The position numbers were made by a program, and so were the translations under genes. The notes beneath the pieces are model-generated. The model searched no databases and was not told the DNA's origin. It saw only the letters and a program-made list of their open reading frames with translations. This document shows positions 1 through 10,546 of a stretch of 64,000 nt of DNA, piece by piece (within the stretch, counting starts at the first letter, position 1; every line of letters starts with the position of its first letter). Source of the stretch: Gambelia wislizenii (taxonomy: Eukaryota; Chordata; Lepidosauria; Squamata; Crotaphytidae); NCBI GenBank assembly GCA_030847615.1, contig JAUMIR010000001.1, positions 290,868,187-290,932,186 of the forward strand, in the 5' to 3' direction.

Positions 1-150
1 GGCTGAGTACAGTACAAGCTTTTCATGCAGAATCTTCTGTGTTTATTTCCTGGCATCACCAGTGAAAAGATCAGGACTTCAGAGACAGGAATGATCTCCT
101 CCTGAGACCCTGGAAAGCTGTTGCCAGTCAAACAAGTGGAGGACAAAAGG
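1..150 (+). mobile_element. tRNA-Ala-derived SINE, cut by window start
   Basis: The first bases align by eye with the same SINE family seen complete at 2538-2740: a tRNA-like head with the segment TTTCATGCAG, then CTGGCATCACC, then the body motif TGAGACCCTGGAAAGCTG. The head corresponds to the anticodon arm and T arm of a tRNA-Ala(UGC)-like sequence. The 5' end lies at or before the window edge and the 3' end fades near 150. It is a Pol III-type short retroposon without coding capacity. Confidence 0.55.
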
Positions 151-159
151 TAGATCAGG

Positions 160-1785
160 CCTTGCAGGCAGATTTAATGTTCTGCAGTACATTAGCAAGT
201 AGCACACTTTTTCAAATTATATTACTACAAGGAAGAAAGCTGTGGGAAGGCTGGAGAAGGAGTGGGCTTATGGCTGAAAGGGTTGTGATCTCCATTCAGG
301 TTTGGTATTCAAAACAAATTCTGGGTCTAATTTGTATAGTTGTGTCTCTGATCTTTAGAGTCAGGCTTTGGGTGGATATAGAGTAAATGGTTCTTAACAT
401 TTTCTGTGTCATGGACCACTTTGAGGAAATCAGGTGGAAGTGAGTGCTGGTGAAATACCACCATGACTATCAGGGAAAGCATTCACTCATAGGAGGTTTC
501 TGCCTTGCTATCTCAAGCAGCTGTTTCCACTTTACAAGGGAAAGATACTCAAAGGAGAGAATCACAAACTAAAAGCATATTTTCACAGAAATACTTTCCA
601 AAATATTTTATTCTCTAACAGAAGATGTCTGAGGGTTGAAGCACTTGCTATAGTGAAAGGTTACATTTGATGATTGCATTGTATTGTGGTAAATTTAGCT
701 GCACCCTGCAGAAGGCTCTCAATTTTCAGTTTCCTGATGCAACAGGAAGGGGAAGGGATGTGCTGCAGACAGCTGAAAGAAGTGGGTGGAGAACCACCAT
801 TTGTTAATTCAGCAGAAAGTGTAGTGCTGGCAGTTGCTGGCTAGAATAATGCATGCCTTCTACAACAGGTTTAATTAGAGTTTTTTTTTTTTAACACTGC
901 ATTCATGTTAATGTCTTCTGTTCCCAGACCTACCTATTCAGCCCCAATCAAATACGATCTAGATAAAGCTGGCAAGAAATCAGGGTGTTTTTTTTTAAAA
1001 GTATGTAGTTTATGCTGCTTTTAGAATATTGAAACAAGTTTTGCAGTAAGCACAATACAGCATCTTAGCTGTACCAGTGCAGTCAGTTAATTGGGCTTGG
1101 TCAAGGTGGCAAGTTATTTGACTTCTATATTAACTCACAGGTTTGGCAAAACCATGTTACATTTTAAAAAAAAATATATAAAAAACAAGAAACTCTTTAT
1201 TTCTGTAAAATTTGCAAAAAAATAAAAATAAAAAATAGAGAGCCTTGAAGGAGGTGAACACCAACAAGTACAAAAGCAGCCAGGAGCATCCTCTTATATG
1301 TTATCATACACTGAAGCATCGCCAAGGTTGCTCTTAAAAAAAGAAGTGTGAGAATACAATAACAGGACCTGTTTTGTTTAGTCAAGGGAACCCAGTTTTC
1401 CTTCAGGCTTGGCAGGATTCCCTTCCAAGGGCTCATGCTCACAATACATTCTGGAATATGGATTTGCAGGCTAGTTTCTCTTTACAAGTCAGGTTGCATT
1501 GTGTAAGATCTTGCTTCCAGGGTATCTTATGCACTAAAGCACTGATGTTTAATGTTTTGTTTTGTTTTTTGTGCTAAGAAGAGGATTTATTTTCTTCTGG
1601 CTGACTCCCACCAGCTTGGAGTTTAAGTATTTTGGTATGGTGAGAGATGGAAAATGAAATACCTGAATCATGAGAGAGAAGGGAGAGATTCATCTAGTTT
1701 ACTTTTTGCTACACCCTGTAAAGAAGTACTTGGCGACGTATACAGTATTTATCTTCTCTTGTGTAGCTAGAATTGTACTGAAAAT
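160..1785. other. Unannotated intronic sequence
   Basis: I see no coding exon or complete repeat here. There are short A and T runs (for example near 881 and 1166-1180) and a motif around 393-425 (TGGACCACTTTGAGG) of the kind found in old DNA-transposon remnants. The open frames are short and carry no recognisable domain. Confidence 0.4.
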
Positions 1786-1788
1786 GTA

Positions 1789-1918
1789 CAGTTGTCCCTC
1801 TGTATCCGCAGATTTAGTATCCATGGATTTATGTATTCACGGCTTGAAAATATTCTTTAAAAAATTATCATCCAAAAAGCAAATCTTGATTTTGTCCCAG
1901 CGAATATGAAGGGACAAA
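1789..1918 (+). mobile_element. TA-flanked Tigger-like MITE, internally deleted
   Basis: It starts CAGTTGTCCCTCTGTATCC directly after TA and ends ATATGAAGGGACAA, an inverted copy of the start. The complete sister at 10316-10546 contains an extra middle section lost here after TTGATTTTG. The terminal sequence and TA target suit a pogo/Tigger-type Tc1-mariner nonautonomous element. No coding capacity. Confidence 0.65.
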
Positions 1919-2001
1919 TGTTTTATCTCTGACAACTAACTCTTTGCATATATTCTAGCAACACTTTGGCTATTTAAAATCATTAGTTGTAGATGTGTTG
2001 G

Positions 2002-2312
2002 ATATCTCTCTGGCTTTTCTTCGCAAATGAAGATTCAGGAAGGACTCATCCCGTGCTTTCTGCATGCGTGCTGATGACTGAAAAGGCCAATCCAAGATAA
2101 ACAAGTCCAGTTGCAGAAGGCACAGCAGAAGGTCTCCTTGGGTGATGTTTCCGGGTTGTGATTCTTTCTGCATTGTCATTTCTCTTCAAGACTTGTTTGG
2201 CGTGAGTTCTCAAATAAGGCTGCAGCATTGTGGATAGTTTGTCTCCATGCCTCCCGATGTGAAGCCATGGAGGACCATTGTTGGTGATCAATTTGGCCGA
2301 GCCAAATAGAAG
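2002..2312 (-). mobile_element. RTE-like LINE 3'-end fragment
   Basis: The minus-strand translation shares TMLQPYLRTHAKQVLKRNDN, and in another frame a GLxxSHQRA-type ending, with the longer copy at 20511-21295. Both copies begin (their 3' ends) at an equivalent point, next to ATCTCTCTGGCTTTTCTT. Only the extreme C-terminal tail of the reverse transcriptase is left, and frameshifts break it. The clade name (RTE or a relative) is a best guess. Confidence 0.6.
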
Positions 2313-2537
2313 CAGGTGAAAGGACATCATTATGGTTGTGGGGGTTGATAGAAACCCTGCAGCTTGTTGGAAAATCTAAACTCTTTCCCTCCTCTCAGCA
2401 AGGAGACGATCGTGTGCCTGCTACCAGTGAAAGCTGCTTTTTCAGTCTGAGGCTTGCCAGAGGGGTGAGGGATTTCATTGGGAGAACTGGCATTACACAG
2501 AGCATGTCTTCTCTAAGATTTCCAAATGATTCTTTAA

Positions 2538-2740
2538 ACTCTGCCATAGAGCATATGCTTTGCATGCAAAAGGTTCAACCCTGGCATCTCCAGGGATGGC
2601 TGAGAAAGATTCTTGTCTGGAAAGGAATGCCAGAGAGGCAAGAACCCCAGGGAGTCACTACCACTCAGTTTCAACAGTATTGAGCTGGATAGACCAAAGG
2701 TTTCTCTCAGTCTAAGGCAGCGTCCAGTGTTCTTCTATAG
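2538..2740 (+). mobile_element. tRNA-Ala-derived SINE
   Basis: The head reads as a tRNA-Ala(UGC)-like gene segment: GAGCATATGCTTTGCATGCA (anticodon TGC region), then the B-box-like GGTTCAACCCTGG and the 3' part GGCATCTCCA. The body follows (AGATTCTTGTCTGGAAAGGA, GAGCTGGATAGACCAAAGG) and it ends at a CTAAGGCAGCGTCCAGTGTT-type tail. It is a Pol III-type retroposon, and the diverged A box suggests it is old. It is not a functional tRNA gene. Confidence 0.7.
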
Positions 2741-3175
2741 GCCCTTCTCAATTTAAAGGTTTTCTAGGTCAGTTCTAGTGCTACCATCTGTGCCCTCTAT
2801 TGACTGATGGCATTATTTTAATAGCTCTGCCCACAGCCTTGGACACCTGCAGTCAGCTGCTATGTCAGCTTTGCTCATTTGGCATTTCTTCTTTTAGCCC
2901 ATCAAGAGGGCTCTGTAACTTTCTGTGGAAAGTATGATACAGTTTTTAAAGAAATCTAATTTGCTGGCACAATGGTACTGTCACTGGGAGATTCTGAAGA
3001 TGGTGTGACTATATATACAGTGGCAATAGCGAATGAATTCTTTCTCTAAATAAATACAGACATATCTGGGACAAATTCTATGTTTAAGCTGCAAGGCTGC
3101 CCTTGCACATTTCCCACATATTTATTATACTGAGAAGTTGGTAAACTATGTGTTGGGTGCTTTGTTGTTATTTGG

Positions 3176-3262
3176 CACAACTGCAACTTCCATCAGGCCC
3201 AGCCAGATTAGTCAGTGGGAAGGAATGATGGGAGTTGCAGTCCAACATCTGGATACCCATAC
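3176..3262. mobile_element. Short palindromic repeat (CAACTGCAAC...GTTGCAGT)
   Basis: CACAACTGCAACTTCCATCA at the left mirrors GATGGGAGTTGCAGTCCAAC at the right, with a short spacer containing CCCAGCCAGAT. This is the imperfect palindrome of a very common amniote MITE-like repeat (ACTACAACTCCCA...TGGGAGTTGTAGT). No coding content. Confidence 0.5.
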
Positions 3263-3369
3263 ATTCCCCAGCCTGGATTTAGCATTTGCATTAACCACCT
3301 ACAGCAAGTGCAAAGCTGGTATCCCAGTTGGAAGAAAAGGTCCAGCAACTTGAGGTCTCCATATCTACT

Positions 3370-6300
3370 GTTCAGCATATTGGAGAGCATATGAGGCTAT
3401 CTTGGACAAAGAACAGCAGGCTTTCCTGGATGAGAAACACACAGGGGATGTCTGAGGAGGAGGTCAGGCCCCAACATGGGAGGTAAACATTTGGAGAAAT
3501 GTGACACATAGACATAGGAGGGTCAGGGATCATTCTGTGAGATTGGAGCTACAGAATTGATTTGAAGCTCTCTCCATTCTCAGAGATGATGAGGAACAGG
3601 AACAAGAGCAACAGTGTCAATCCTCACAGAATGTGCAGGTGACCTTGGAAAATCCAGCACATGCACTAGAGGGGGAACAGAAGTAGTGGTTTGTTTGCCC
3701 AACAGGATGTCTCAAGAGATGTGCTATTTCCTTGGGGCAAAAATCCTTGATGTAATAGAGAGGCTGACAAGACACATCAAGCCCACTGATTGTTTGGTCC
3801 ATAGGGGAACCAATGATACTGCAAGGCACAGCCTTCAGGGTATCACAAGGAATTGCAAGGTTCTGGGTAGGAAGCTGAAGGACAGGTGCACAGGTTTCAT
3901 CTCTCCTCCCAGTTGAAGGACGTGGCCCAGGAACGGAGAGAAGAATAGTGCAGGTGAACAACTGGTTCCACAGATGGTGCCTCCAGGAACGATTTGGCTT
4001 CTTAGACCATGGTCTACAGTTTCATGAAGATAGACCTCTGACAGGAGATAGGTTGCACCTTGTAGCAGTTGGCAAAAAATGTTTTTGCTAAGAGTCACAA
4101 ATCTGACCAGGAGGGCTTTAAACTGAGTTATGTGGGGGAGGGAGACAGTATTCTTGAGTGCAGCAGTTCATCAAGTGCTGGAGATAATCACTTGAATGTT
4201 ATAGAGAGAACTGGGAGAAAAAAAATCAAGAACCCAACAGCGAGAGGAGAAAAATATTAAATAAGCAGTTAGGGGGGATGCCCATGGTCTTTGATGTCTC
4301 TACACTAATGCACAGAGGATGGGAAATAAGAGGAATGTGAACTCAACACAGCAAAGCAAATATGATATAATAGGCATCATTGAAACCTGGTAGGATGAAT
4401 CTCATGATTGGAATGTAGTAATAGAGGTGTATAATGCATTTCAGAGAAAAAGAACCAGTAGAGAAGGAGCAGGAGGAGTAGCATCATAGGTCAAGGACGT
4501 TTACATCTGTGGAGAGATCCATGACTTGAATCTGGGAAGCCAGATTGAGAACATCAGGGTAAAAAAAAAAAAAAAGTAAGGAGGTGAGAAACAACAGGGA
4601 TGTCATTGTGAGGGTCTACTATAGGCCCTCAAGCCAGACCAAGGACTTGGATGAGGCCTTTCTGGAACAGTTGACCACACATTCAGAAAGGAGAGATGTC
4701 GTAGTAATGGGAAATTTCAAGTAGCCTGATATTTGTTGGAAGTCAAATTCTGCGATGAATATAAACAAGTTTCTCATTTGCCTTGCAGACAGTTTCATTA
4801 TCCAGAAGGTGAAAGAAGGGGAAAAGGGGATCGGCTATTTTAGGTCTGTTTCTAGCCAGCAATGGTGACATGGTCAGTGGGGTGGAAGTGGCAGAATCCT
4901 TAGGTGGGAGTGACCATGTTCTCCTAGAGTTTGTTGTACAGCAGAAAGGGGAAGCCAAGTGTAGTCAGACATGCATTCTAGACTATAAGAACGCTGGTTT
5001 CAGTAAATTTAGGGGAATACTGGGTGTGATCCCATGGTTAGGTGTACTAAAAGAGAAGGGAGTTCATGATAAGAGTTACTTAAATGAGATATTGAAGGCA
5101 CAACTTCAAACCATTTCAATGAGGAGGAAAAATGGGAGGTGTCTAAAGAAACCAAGGTGGATCTCTAAAGAACTTTCAACTGAGCTACGATTCAGAAGGG
5201 ACATTTAGAAGAAGTGGGGAAGGGGGCAAATAACTAAAGAAGAATTCAAACAAATAGCCAGCACATGTAGGGAGAAAGGCAGAAAGGCTAAAGCACAGGA
5301 CAAGACAGGCTTGCTAGAGAGTTAAAAACAATTAAAAAGGCTTATTTGTTTGTGTCCATAGCAAAAATAAGAACAAGGAAATGATAGGGCCACTGCATGT
5401 AGAAGATGGAGGAATGCTAACAGGGAACAGAGAAAAGGCAGAACTACTCAACATCTTCTTTGCCTCCGTCTTGGCTGCTCTAAATGAATTCAGTTCCCCT
5501 TGGCTAGATGAACTAACAGTTGACCCTTTAGATTTGCTAGATTTAGTGTGCAGGACCCTCATGAAAGTGGAAAAACCATGAATATCTCTATTCCCCCCCC
5601 CAAAATTGTATTTAACATACAAAAAAGGTACGATCCACAGATTCAGTCCACCACAAATGCTTTCAAGGTGGCGGGGTTCCTTTGCAAGACAGAAGCAGGT
5701 GCTAGTGGGGCTTGCCACTGCCTCTGCATTTGCCCTAGGTAATTTTTAATAGGGACTTACAAGCCTCACTGTGTGTTTGCAGTTTCTCAGTCTTGTGAGG
5801 CTTGGAGTCCTTATTAAAAATGGCATAGGGCAGCAGTGATGGGCAACAGCAAATAATCTGCAAATGATCAACTTTGCAAATGTTAAACCTGCAAATGTGG
5901 ATGTGTATCCTGACTGTACATCAGGATATTGAAAGAATTGGTAGAAGTAATCTCAGAACCACTGGCAATAATAATAGAGAATTCCTGGAGAACAGAAGTC
6001 CCAGCAGACTGGAGGGGGCCCCACTCTACAACTCTATTCTGATTTGATCAGACCTCACTTGAAGTATTGTGTCCAGTTCTACGCATCACAGTTCAAGAAG
6101 AATATTGACAAGCTGTACCGTGTCTAGGGGAGGGCGACCAAAATGGTGAAAAATCTGGAAGCCATGACCTATGAGGAGCAGCCCAGGGAACTGAGTATTT
6201 TTAATCTGGAGAAGAGAAGGTTAAGAGGTTTCAAATATTTAAACCAGGCTATCATGTTACCTCATAGAGTCTATGATTCTGTGAGGAGACATGATAGCCT

Positions 6301-6588
6301 GGTATATTTGAAAGAAAGGCACATTGAAGATGGAGCAAGCTTGTTTTCTGCTGCTTCAGAGACAAAGACATGGAGCAATGGGTTCAAACTACAGGAAAAG
6401 AGAGTCCATCTAAACATTAGGAAGAACTTCCTGAAAGTAAGAGCCGTTTGGCAGTGGAATGCACTGCTTCCAAGTGTGGTGGGAGGTGGATGGCCATCTG
6501 TTGGGAATGCTTTTATTGTGTATTCCTGCATGGGAGGTGGTTGGATTGGATGGCCCTTGTGGTCTCATCCAACTCCATGATTCTGACC
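3370..6588 (+). mobile_element. Long, decayed CR1 LINE (ORF1 to 3' end)
   Basis: Successive pieces read as a CR1 in order. Around 3600-3960 is an ORF1 piece with a GTNDTAR-like esterase motif. Around 4290-4950 is an endonuclease piece (YDIIGIIETW, then SLGGSDHVLLEFVVQ). At 4980-5560 is the start of the reverse-transcriptase ORF (EEFKQIAS, GPLHVEDGGMLTGNREKAEL). Most of the RT core is missing, and unrelated sequence lies at about 5585-5930. The 3' portion (6030-6588) has the C-terminal motif and ends in a CR1-type GGATGGCCCTTGTGGTCTC tail. Stops and frameshifts are frequent, so it is inactive, and the high divergence suggests an old insertion. Few CR1 copies keep ORF1, which makes its retained length notable. 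Confidence 0.75.
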
Positions 6589-6589
6589 T

Positions 6590-8080
6590 CACTGTTTCAG
6601 ATGGATTTGGTTGCCCCAATAACTGTTATTGCAAGAGAAGAATGTACCTAATAATTAGTGAAATGATGAAAAATTGTTGCTTGGAAACATAGCTAGATGA
6701 TGTACAAGAGCCACATACGGAGGAACCCATAAACTTTGTTGAGGACTTAAGAATAATATGCTTCTTGTTTATGACGAATCCAAGTCATCTTAGGCACCGT
6801 TTTTATAGGGTCAATGTTCTTGTCAAAGATGTTTTCATTCTTGCTCAGAGCTAGGGATCTTCTCCCTTCAGCCGGAAATACATACAGTTATCAGTCAGTC
6901 AGGCACTGTATACATTACTACTGCTTGAAGGTCATATTACCATTTGTAACTACCAAACTCCTACACAGTCTGTGTTTTCAACTAGTTTCTTGGGATGGCT
7001 TGAGAGAGCTCATTGTAATATTCCCCCCCTAAAAGCAGTTTTTACAGTCATTCCAAGTTGGAAAAAATTGATTGTATTTATACTACCTCTGCATTGTTGT
7101 TGTTTTAAAAAAATCATATGTGACATTTTTATAAAGCTTCCATTATATTATTGACTATTATAAGCTAAAATGAACGTATGTCCCAACTACAGGAAACCCA
7201 TTGAATGAGTGGGACTTGTTTGGTCATCACTTAGTTGATTCAGTAGGTCTACTCTACTTGAGACTAACCACTGGATTTAGTTCCAGCATTCTGGGGCCAC
7301 CATATTTAGTTGGATGCACTTAATACTGTACTATTCAGAGTTGCAATATATAGTGCTATTTATCTTAAGCATGGATGAGAAAGATTTACTCTCTCCATGG
7401 TGGTCTAAAATTTAAAATGTTAACTTCTTTGTGTTAGATGTCAGGCCTTAAGTTACAGTTGATTACCATTGGGAACAAGTGCCGGGATAACATGGATTGT
7501 TTGACAAGCTAGCAATAATGCTGCTGATTGATTGTAGACTTATTTCTACCTGCTAGAGCTCATTTGTATTTGTAGCTACATATCCCTAAGCAGTTGAGTC
7601 CTCTATGTTGCTCAGAGTATGAACCCAATGATTTTGGTATAATTGGTCTCTTGCACCTTCTTAAATAGGGTTCAGGTTAATCTCACTGATTACTTATTGT
7701 GTGTTGCTTCTCATTTGTGAAGCAACAAAGCACTTTCCTTGCTTTATAAAAAAAACTTTAAATAAATAAAATTTAGATTGTTAATGAAGCAGGCTATCAA
7801 CTTAAAATTTAGCCACATAAAATCAGAACAGGACAACAACATAAAAAATCAGTATAGAATGCCAGCATGACCACATAATATATGCATTGGCCATGTGTGT
7901 GGTCAAGAAGAAGGGACACTTCACCCATTGCTTTTTATGTTTGGGTTTGTTTTTTTAAGTGAAAATGAAACAAACATATATCATCAAAGTACAGTTTATT
8001 CTGTAGTGAGTTGACTACAGTGCTGAGCAGTGCCTGTTGAATAGATGTGATGCAGCACAATTGTTTTCTGCAATACAATT
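6590..8080. other. Unannotated intronic sequence
   Basis: This is AT-rich DNA without a recognised exon. Around 7190-7260 is a short motif (CCCATTGAATGAGTGGGACTT) resembling the 70-bp repeat noted at 11784. Around 7735-7800 an A-rich stretch with AAATAAATAAA resembles a minus-strand LINE tail, too degraded to place. Confidence 0.35.
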
Positions 8081-8084
8081 ACCA

Positions 8085-8608
8085 TTTATACTTATGCATA
8101 GGTCAACCTCATGTATAAGTTAAGGGCAGGGCTTGGAGTCATAATTATGGATTTTGATGTGACCTGTGTATAAGTTGAGGGTAAAGCTTAGGGACATTTA
8201 ACAAAGGATGAAGGAAAGGAAAATGATGCCAAAAACTTACAAAATTCTGGCAGGCATAACTATTTGTTCTCACCCTAAAAGGCTGGATGGATGAAGAGGG
8301 AATTATGGTAAATGGTGGCTGTGTGATGTACGGGGGAGACAACCAGGCTTGGGAGGGGCTAATAAAGCACAGATCCATTCTGAAGAGAGGTGAAAGCACC
8401 AGTGCCACCTCAGGTGGCCAGCTGCCCTGGCCACTGCTGCCACAGGCTTTCAAAAAGCCTTTCATCACTCTACTCAGTGAAGGGGATGGTTCCTTTTTTA
8501 AAAAAAGTTAAGGTACATATTTACATTGACCCATGGATAAGTCAACCCAGGATTTTGGGGTCGAACATTTCTAGACTTATGGATGAGTATATACAGTATG
8601 CAATGTAC
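8085..8608. mobile_element. MITE-like element with imperfect terminal inverted repeats
   Basis: The left end has TTATACTTATGCATAGGTCA and the right end, reversed, reads TATACTCATCCATAAGTC, so the two ends are imperfect inverted copies. Internal copies of the theme (GTATAAGTTGAGGGTA, GATAAGTCAACCCAGG) repeat near both ends. No transposase is visible; its class is unresolved. Confidence 0.45.
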
Positions 8609-8911
8609 TCAAGATATAAATAGATACAGTATTGAAAAATTTTATTGGCCTAGATTTTAAAAATAGATTCTGCTGTGAATATTCATAGTTAAGCATGAGA
8701 TGAGAGTAACACATGTCTTTGTAATCTACGCTTTCAGTGTTTTTATGTATTGTTCCAACACAGAATAAACAAATTTCAAATCTATCAATAGTCTGTATAG
8801 CTTGCATTCTTATAAACACCTGTCTAGGAATAAGTCCAGTTGAACTCAGTAGGATATTCTTTTAAGTGTGTGTAAAAGCAATATGTTGCTTCAGGGCTTT
8901 TAAAATGTAGT

Positions 8912-9120
8912 TTGTTGTTGTGTGCCTTCAAGTCATTTCCAATTTGTAGTGACCTATCATGGGGTTTGTTTGTTGTTTGTTTTTGCAAGATTTGCTCTGA
9001 AAGGGTTTGCCTTTGTCTTCCTCTGAGGCTAACAGTGTGTGATTTTCCCAAGGCTATCCCATGGATCTCCATGGCCAAGTGAGGATCCCAGTATCCTAGT
9101 CCAACCACTATGGCACTCTA
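8912..9120 (-). mobile_element. Sauria-type tRNA-derived SINE
   Basis: Read on the minus strand this is the same family as 13062-13298: a tRNA-like head, a GCCATGGAGATCC-type middle, and a tail ending in TTGAAGGCACACAACAACAA. The tail resembles the 3' end of Bov-B LINEs, as is known for Sauria SINEs. The head (9050-9120) is diverged. Confidence 0.65.
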
Positions 9121-10090
9121 GTTCTCTAAAATGTAGTAGATGTACGGTAGTCTAAATGTAGACCAATGTCATGTAATTCAGTGTCATGAGTTTCCCAAGT
9201 TTTCCTCCCAAGTGTTTTAACCATCCTCTCATTATGTGCATTGTGCATCTTGGCAGCTAAGACCATGTTGAATACCTACCTGCCATTTCACTTTTGTCAA
9301 GTAATATGTATCCCTAATTATAGTCATTTTAGCAGAAAGGGTGACAGCAGTTTCCAGGAATTCTGCAGTGACGTTCAACAGGTTTCTGAATTTGGAGAAA
9401 ATCCCATCCCATCAGCACAAGATTAACTGCTCTGGCAGTACATCTCCAGAACTGCATAGTATTTATTGATCTGATCTGGTACATCATACCATAAATAAAA
9501 TTGTCTTTGATTGCCACCTTAAGTGAGATCTTTGAATCCAAGCTACGCTGCCAATCTTTGCTACATGTCCTTGTAACCTTTTCCCCAGTTGTTTCAAAAC
9601 TTTTCAGGGAAGGAGACCATGGCTTCTGAATAGTATTTGCTGTACAGGAGGGTGTTGCCCTCATGTCCTGCTGGTGGGTGCCCCAGAGGTGTCTCATTGC
9701 CCACTGTAGAAACAGAATACTGGACTAGATTATTGTTTTTGTTTCATCCTTCCTAAGTTTTCTCAATTAGAATGGTAGACATTTTTGATGACAAACTCTC
9801 TTTCATTGTTAAATATTAATAATGGTCCAATATCTGTCAGCTGTTGACAAATGTTATATTGACTGGAAGTAAAAGTACATTTTAAACTGGATATATTGGG
9901 TCACAACTAAAGATTTGCTTTCTTGAGAGAATGGGGTCTGTCTATGTAAAAATTTGCAGATTGTATATTTTATCTGTGATGTTTTATCTTCCCTCAGGGA
10001 AAGGAACTGTAGGGAGCAATTCCTTTGTCAAATGTTAGTCTTGATAAGTTACCATTTCTTGACCATTATACAAGGCACAATTTGCAAACA
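9121..10090. other. Unannotated intronic sequence
   Basis: I see no exon or complete repeat. The short open frames on both strands have no recognisable domain. Confidence 0.35.
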
Positions 10091-10291
10091 ATAAGCAAGG
10101 TGATCTTATAGCACCATTGAGAATAACTGAGAGGAAGAAGTTGGAGCATAAACTTTTGTAGACTTTGTCTACTTCCTATGTAGACCAAGTCTATGAAATC
10201 TTATGCTACAACTTCTTTCTCTCAGTCTCAAAGATGCTACAAGATCCCCTTGCTTACTGATATTCCAGACTAACACAGCTATGCCTTTGAA
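10091..10291. repeat. Imperfect palindromic (foldback) element
   Basis: The left arm (about 10091-10160, AAGGTGATCTTATAGCACC, GAGGAAGAAGTTGGAGCATA) is the inverted complement of the right arm (about 10185-10258, TATGCTACAACTTCTTTCTC, GATGCTACAAGATCCCCTT). The centre carries TTTGTAGACTTTGTCTACTT. The right flank GACTAACACAGCTATGCC is typical of a widespread sauropsid repeat. It resembles a nonautonomous DNA element; no coding content. Confidence 0.6.
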
Positions 10292-10315
10292 TACTATCAG
10301 TTTGCAAACAAGTTA

Positions 10316-10546
10316 CAGTTGTCCCTCCGTATTCACGGATTTGGTATCCATGGATTTAAGTATTCATGGCTTGAAAATATTCTTTAAAAAACAATAATCC
10401 AAAAAACAAACCTTGATTTTGCCATCTTATGTAAGGGACACCATTTTGCTATGCCATTGCATATAATGGGACTTGAGTATTCACAGATTTTGGTATCCAT
10501 GGGGGGGTCCTGGAACCAAACCCCAAGGAATATGAAGGGACAACTT
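10316..10546 (+). mobile_element. TA-flanked Tigger-like MITE (family A, complete)
   Basis: It starts CAGTTGTCCCTCCGTATTCA after TA and ends GAATATGAAGGGACAACTT before TA. The ends are inverted repeats. The middle holds ATAATGGGACTTGAGTATTC and GGTATCCATGGGGGGGTCCT. Layout, end sequence and TA duplication match nonautonomous Tigger (pogo, Tc1-mariner) elements. It is the reference copy for those at 1789, 15537, 32691 and 35412. Confidence 0.75.

Noticed and set aside
2538..2600. tRNA-Ala gene
   Set aside because: The tRNA-like part has mismatched stems and is followed by a SINE body; the same head recurs at 1-150.
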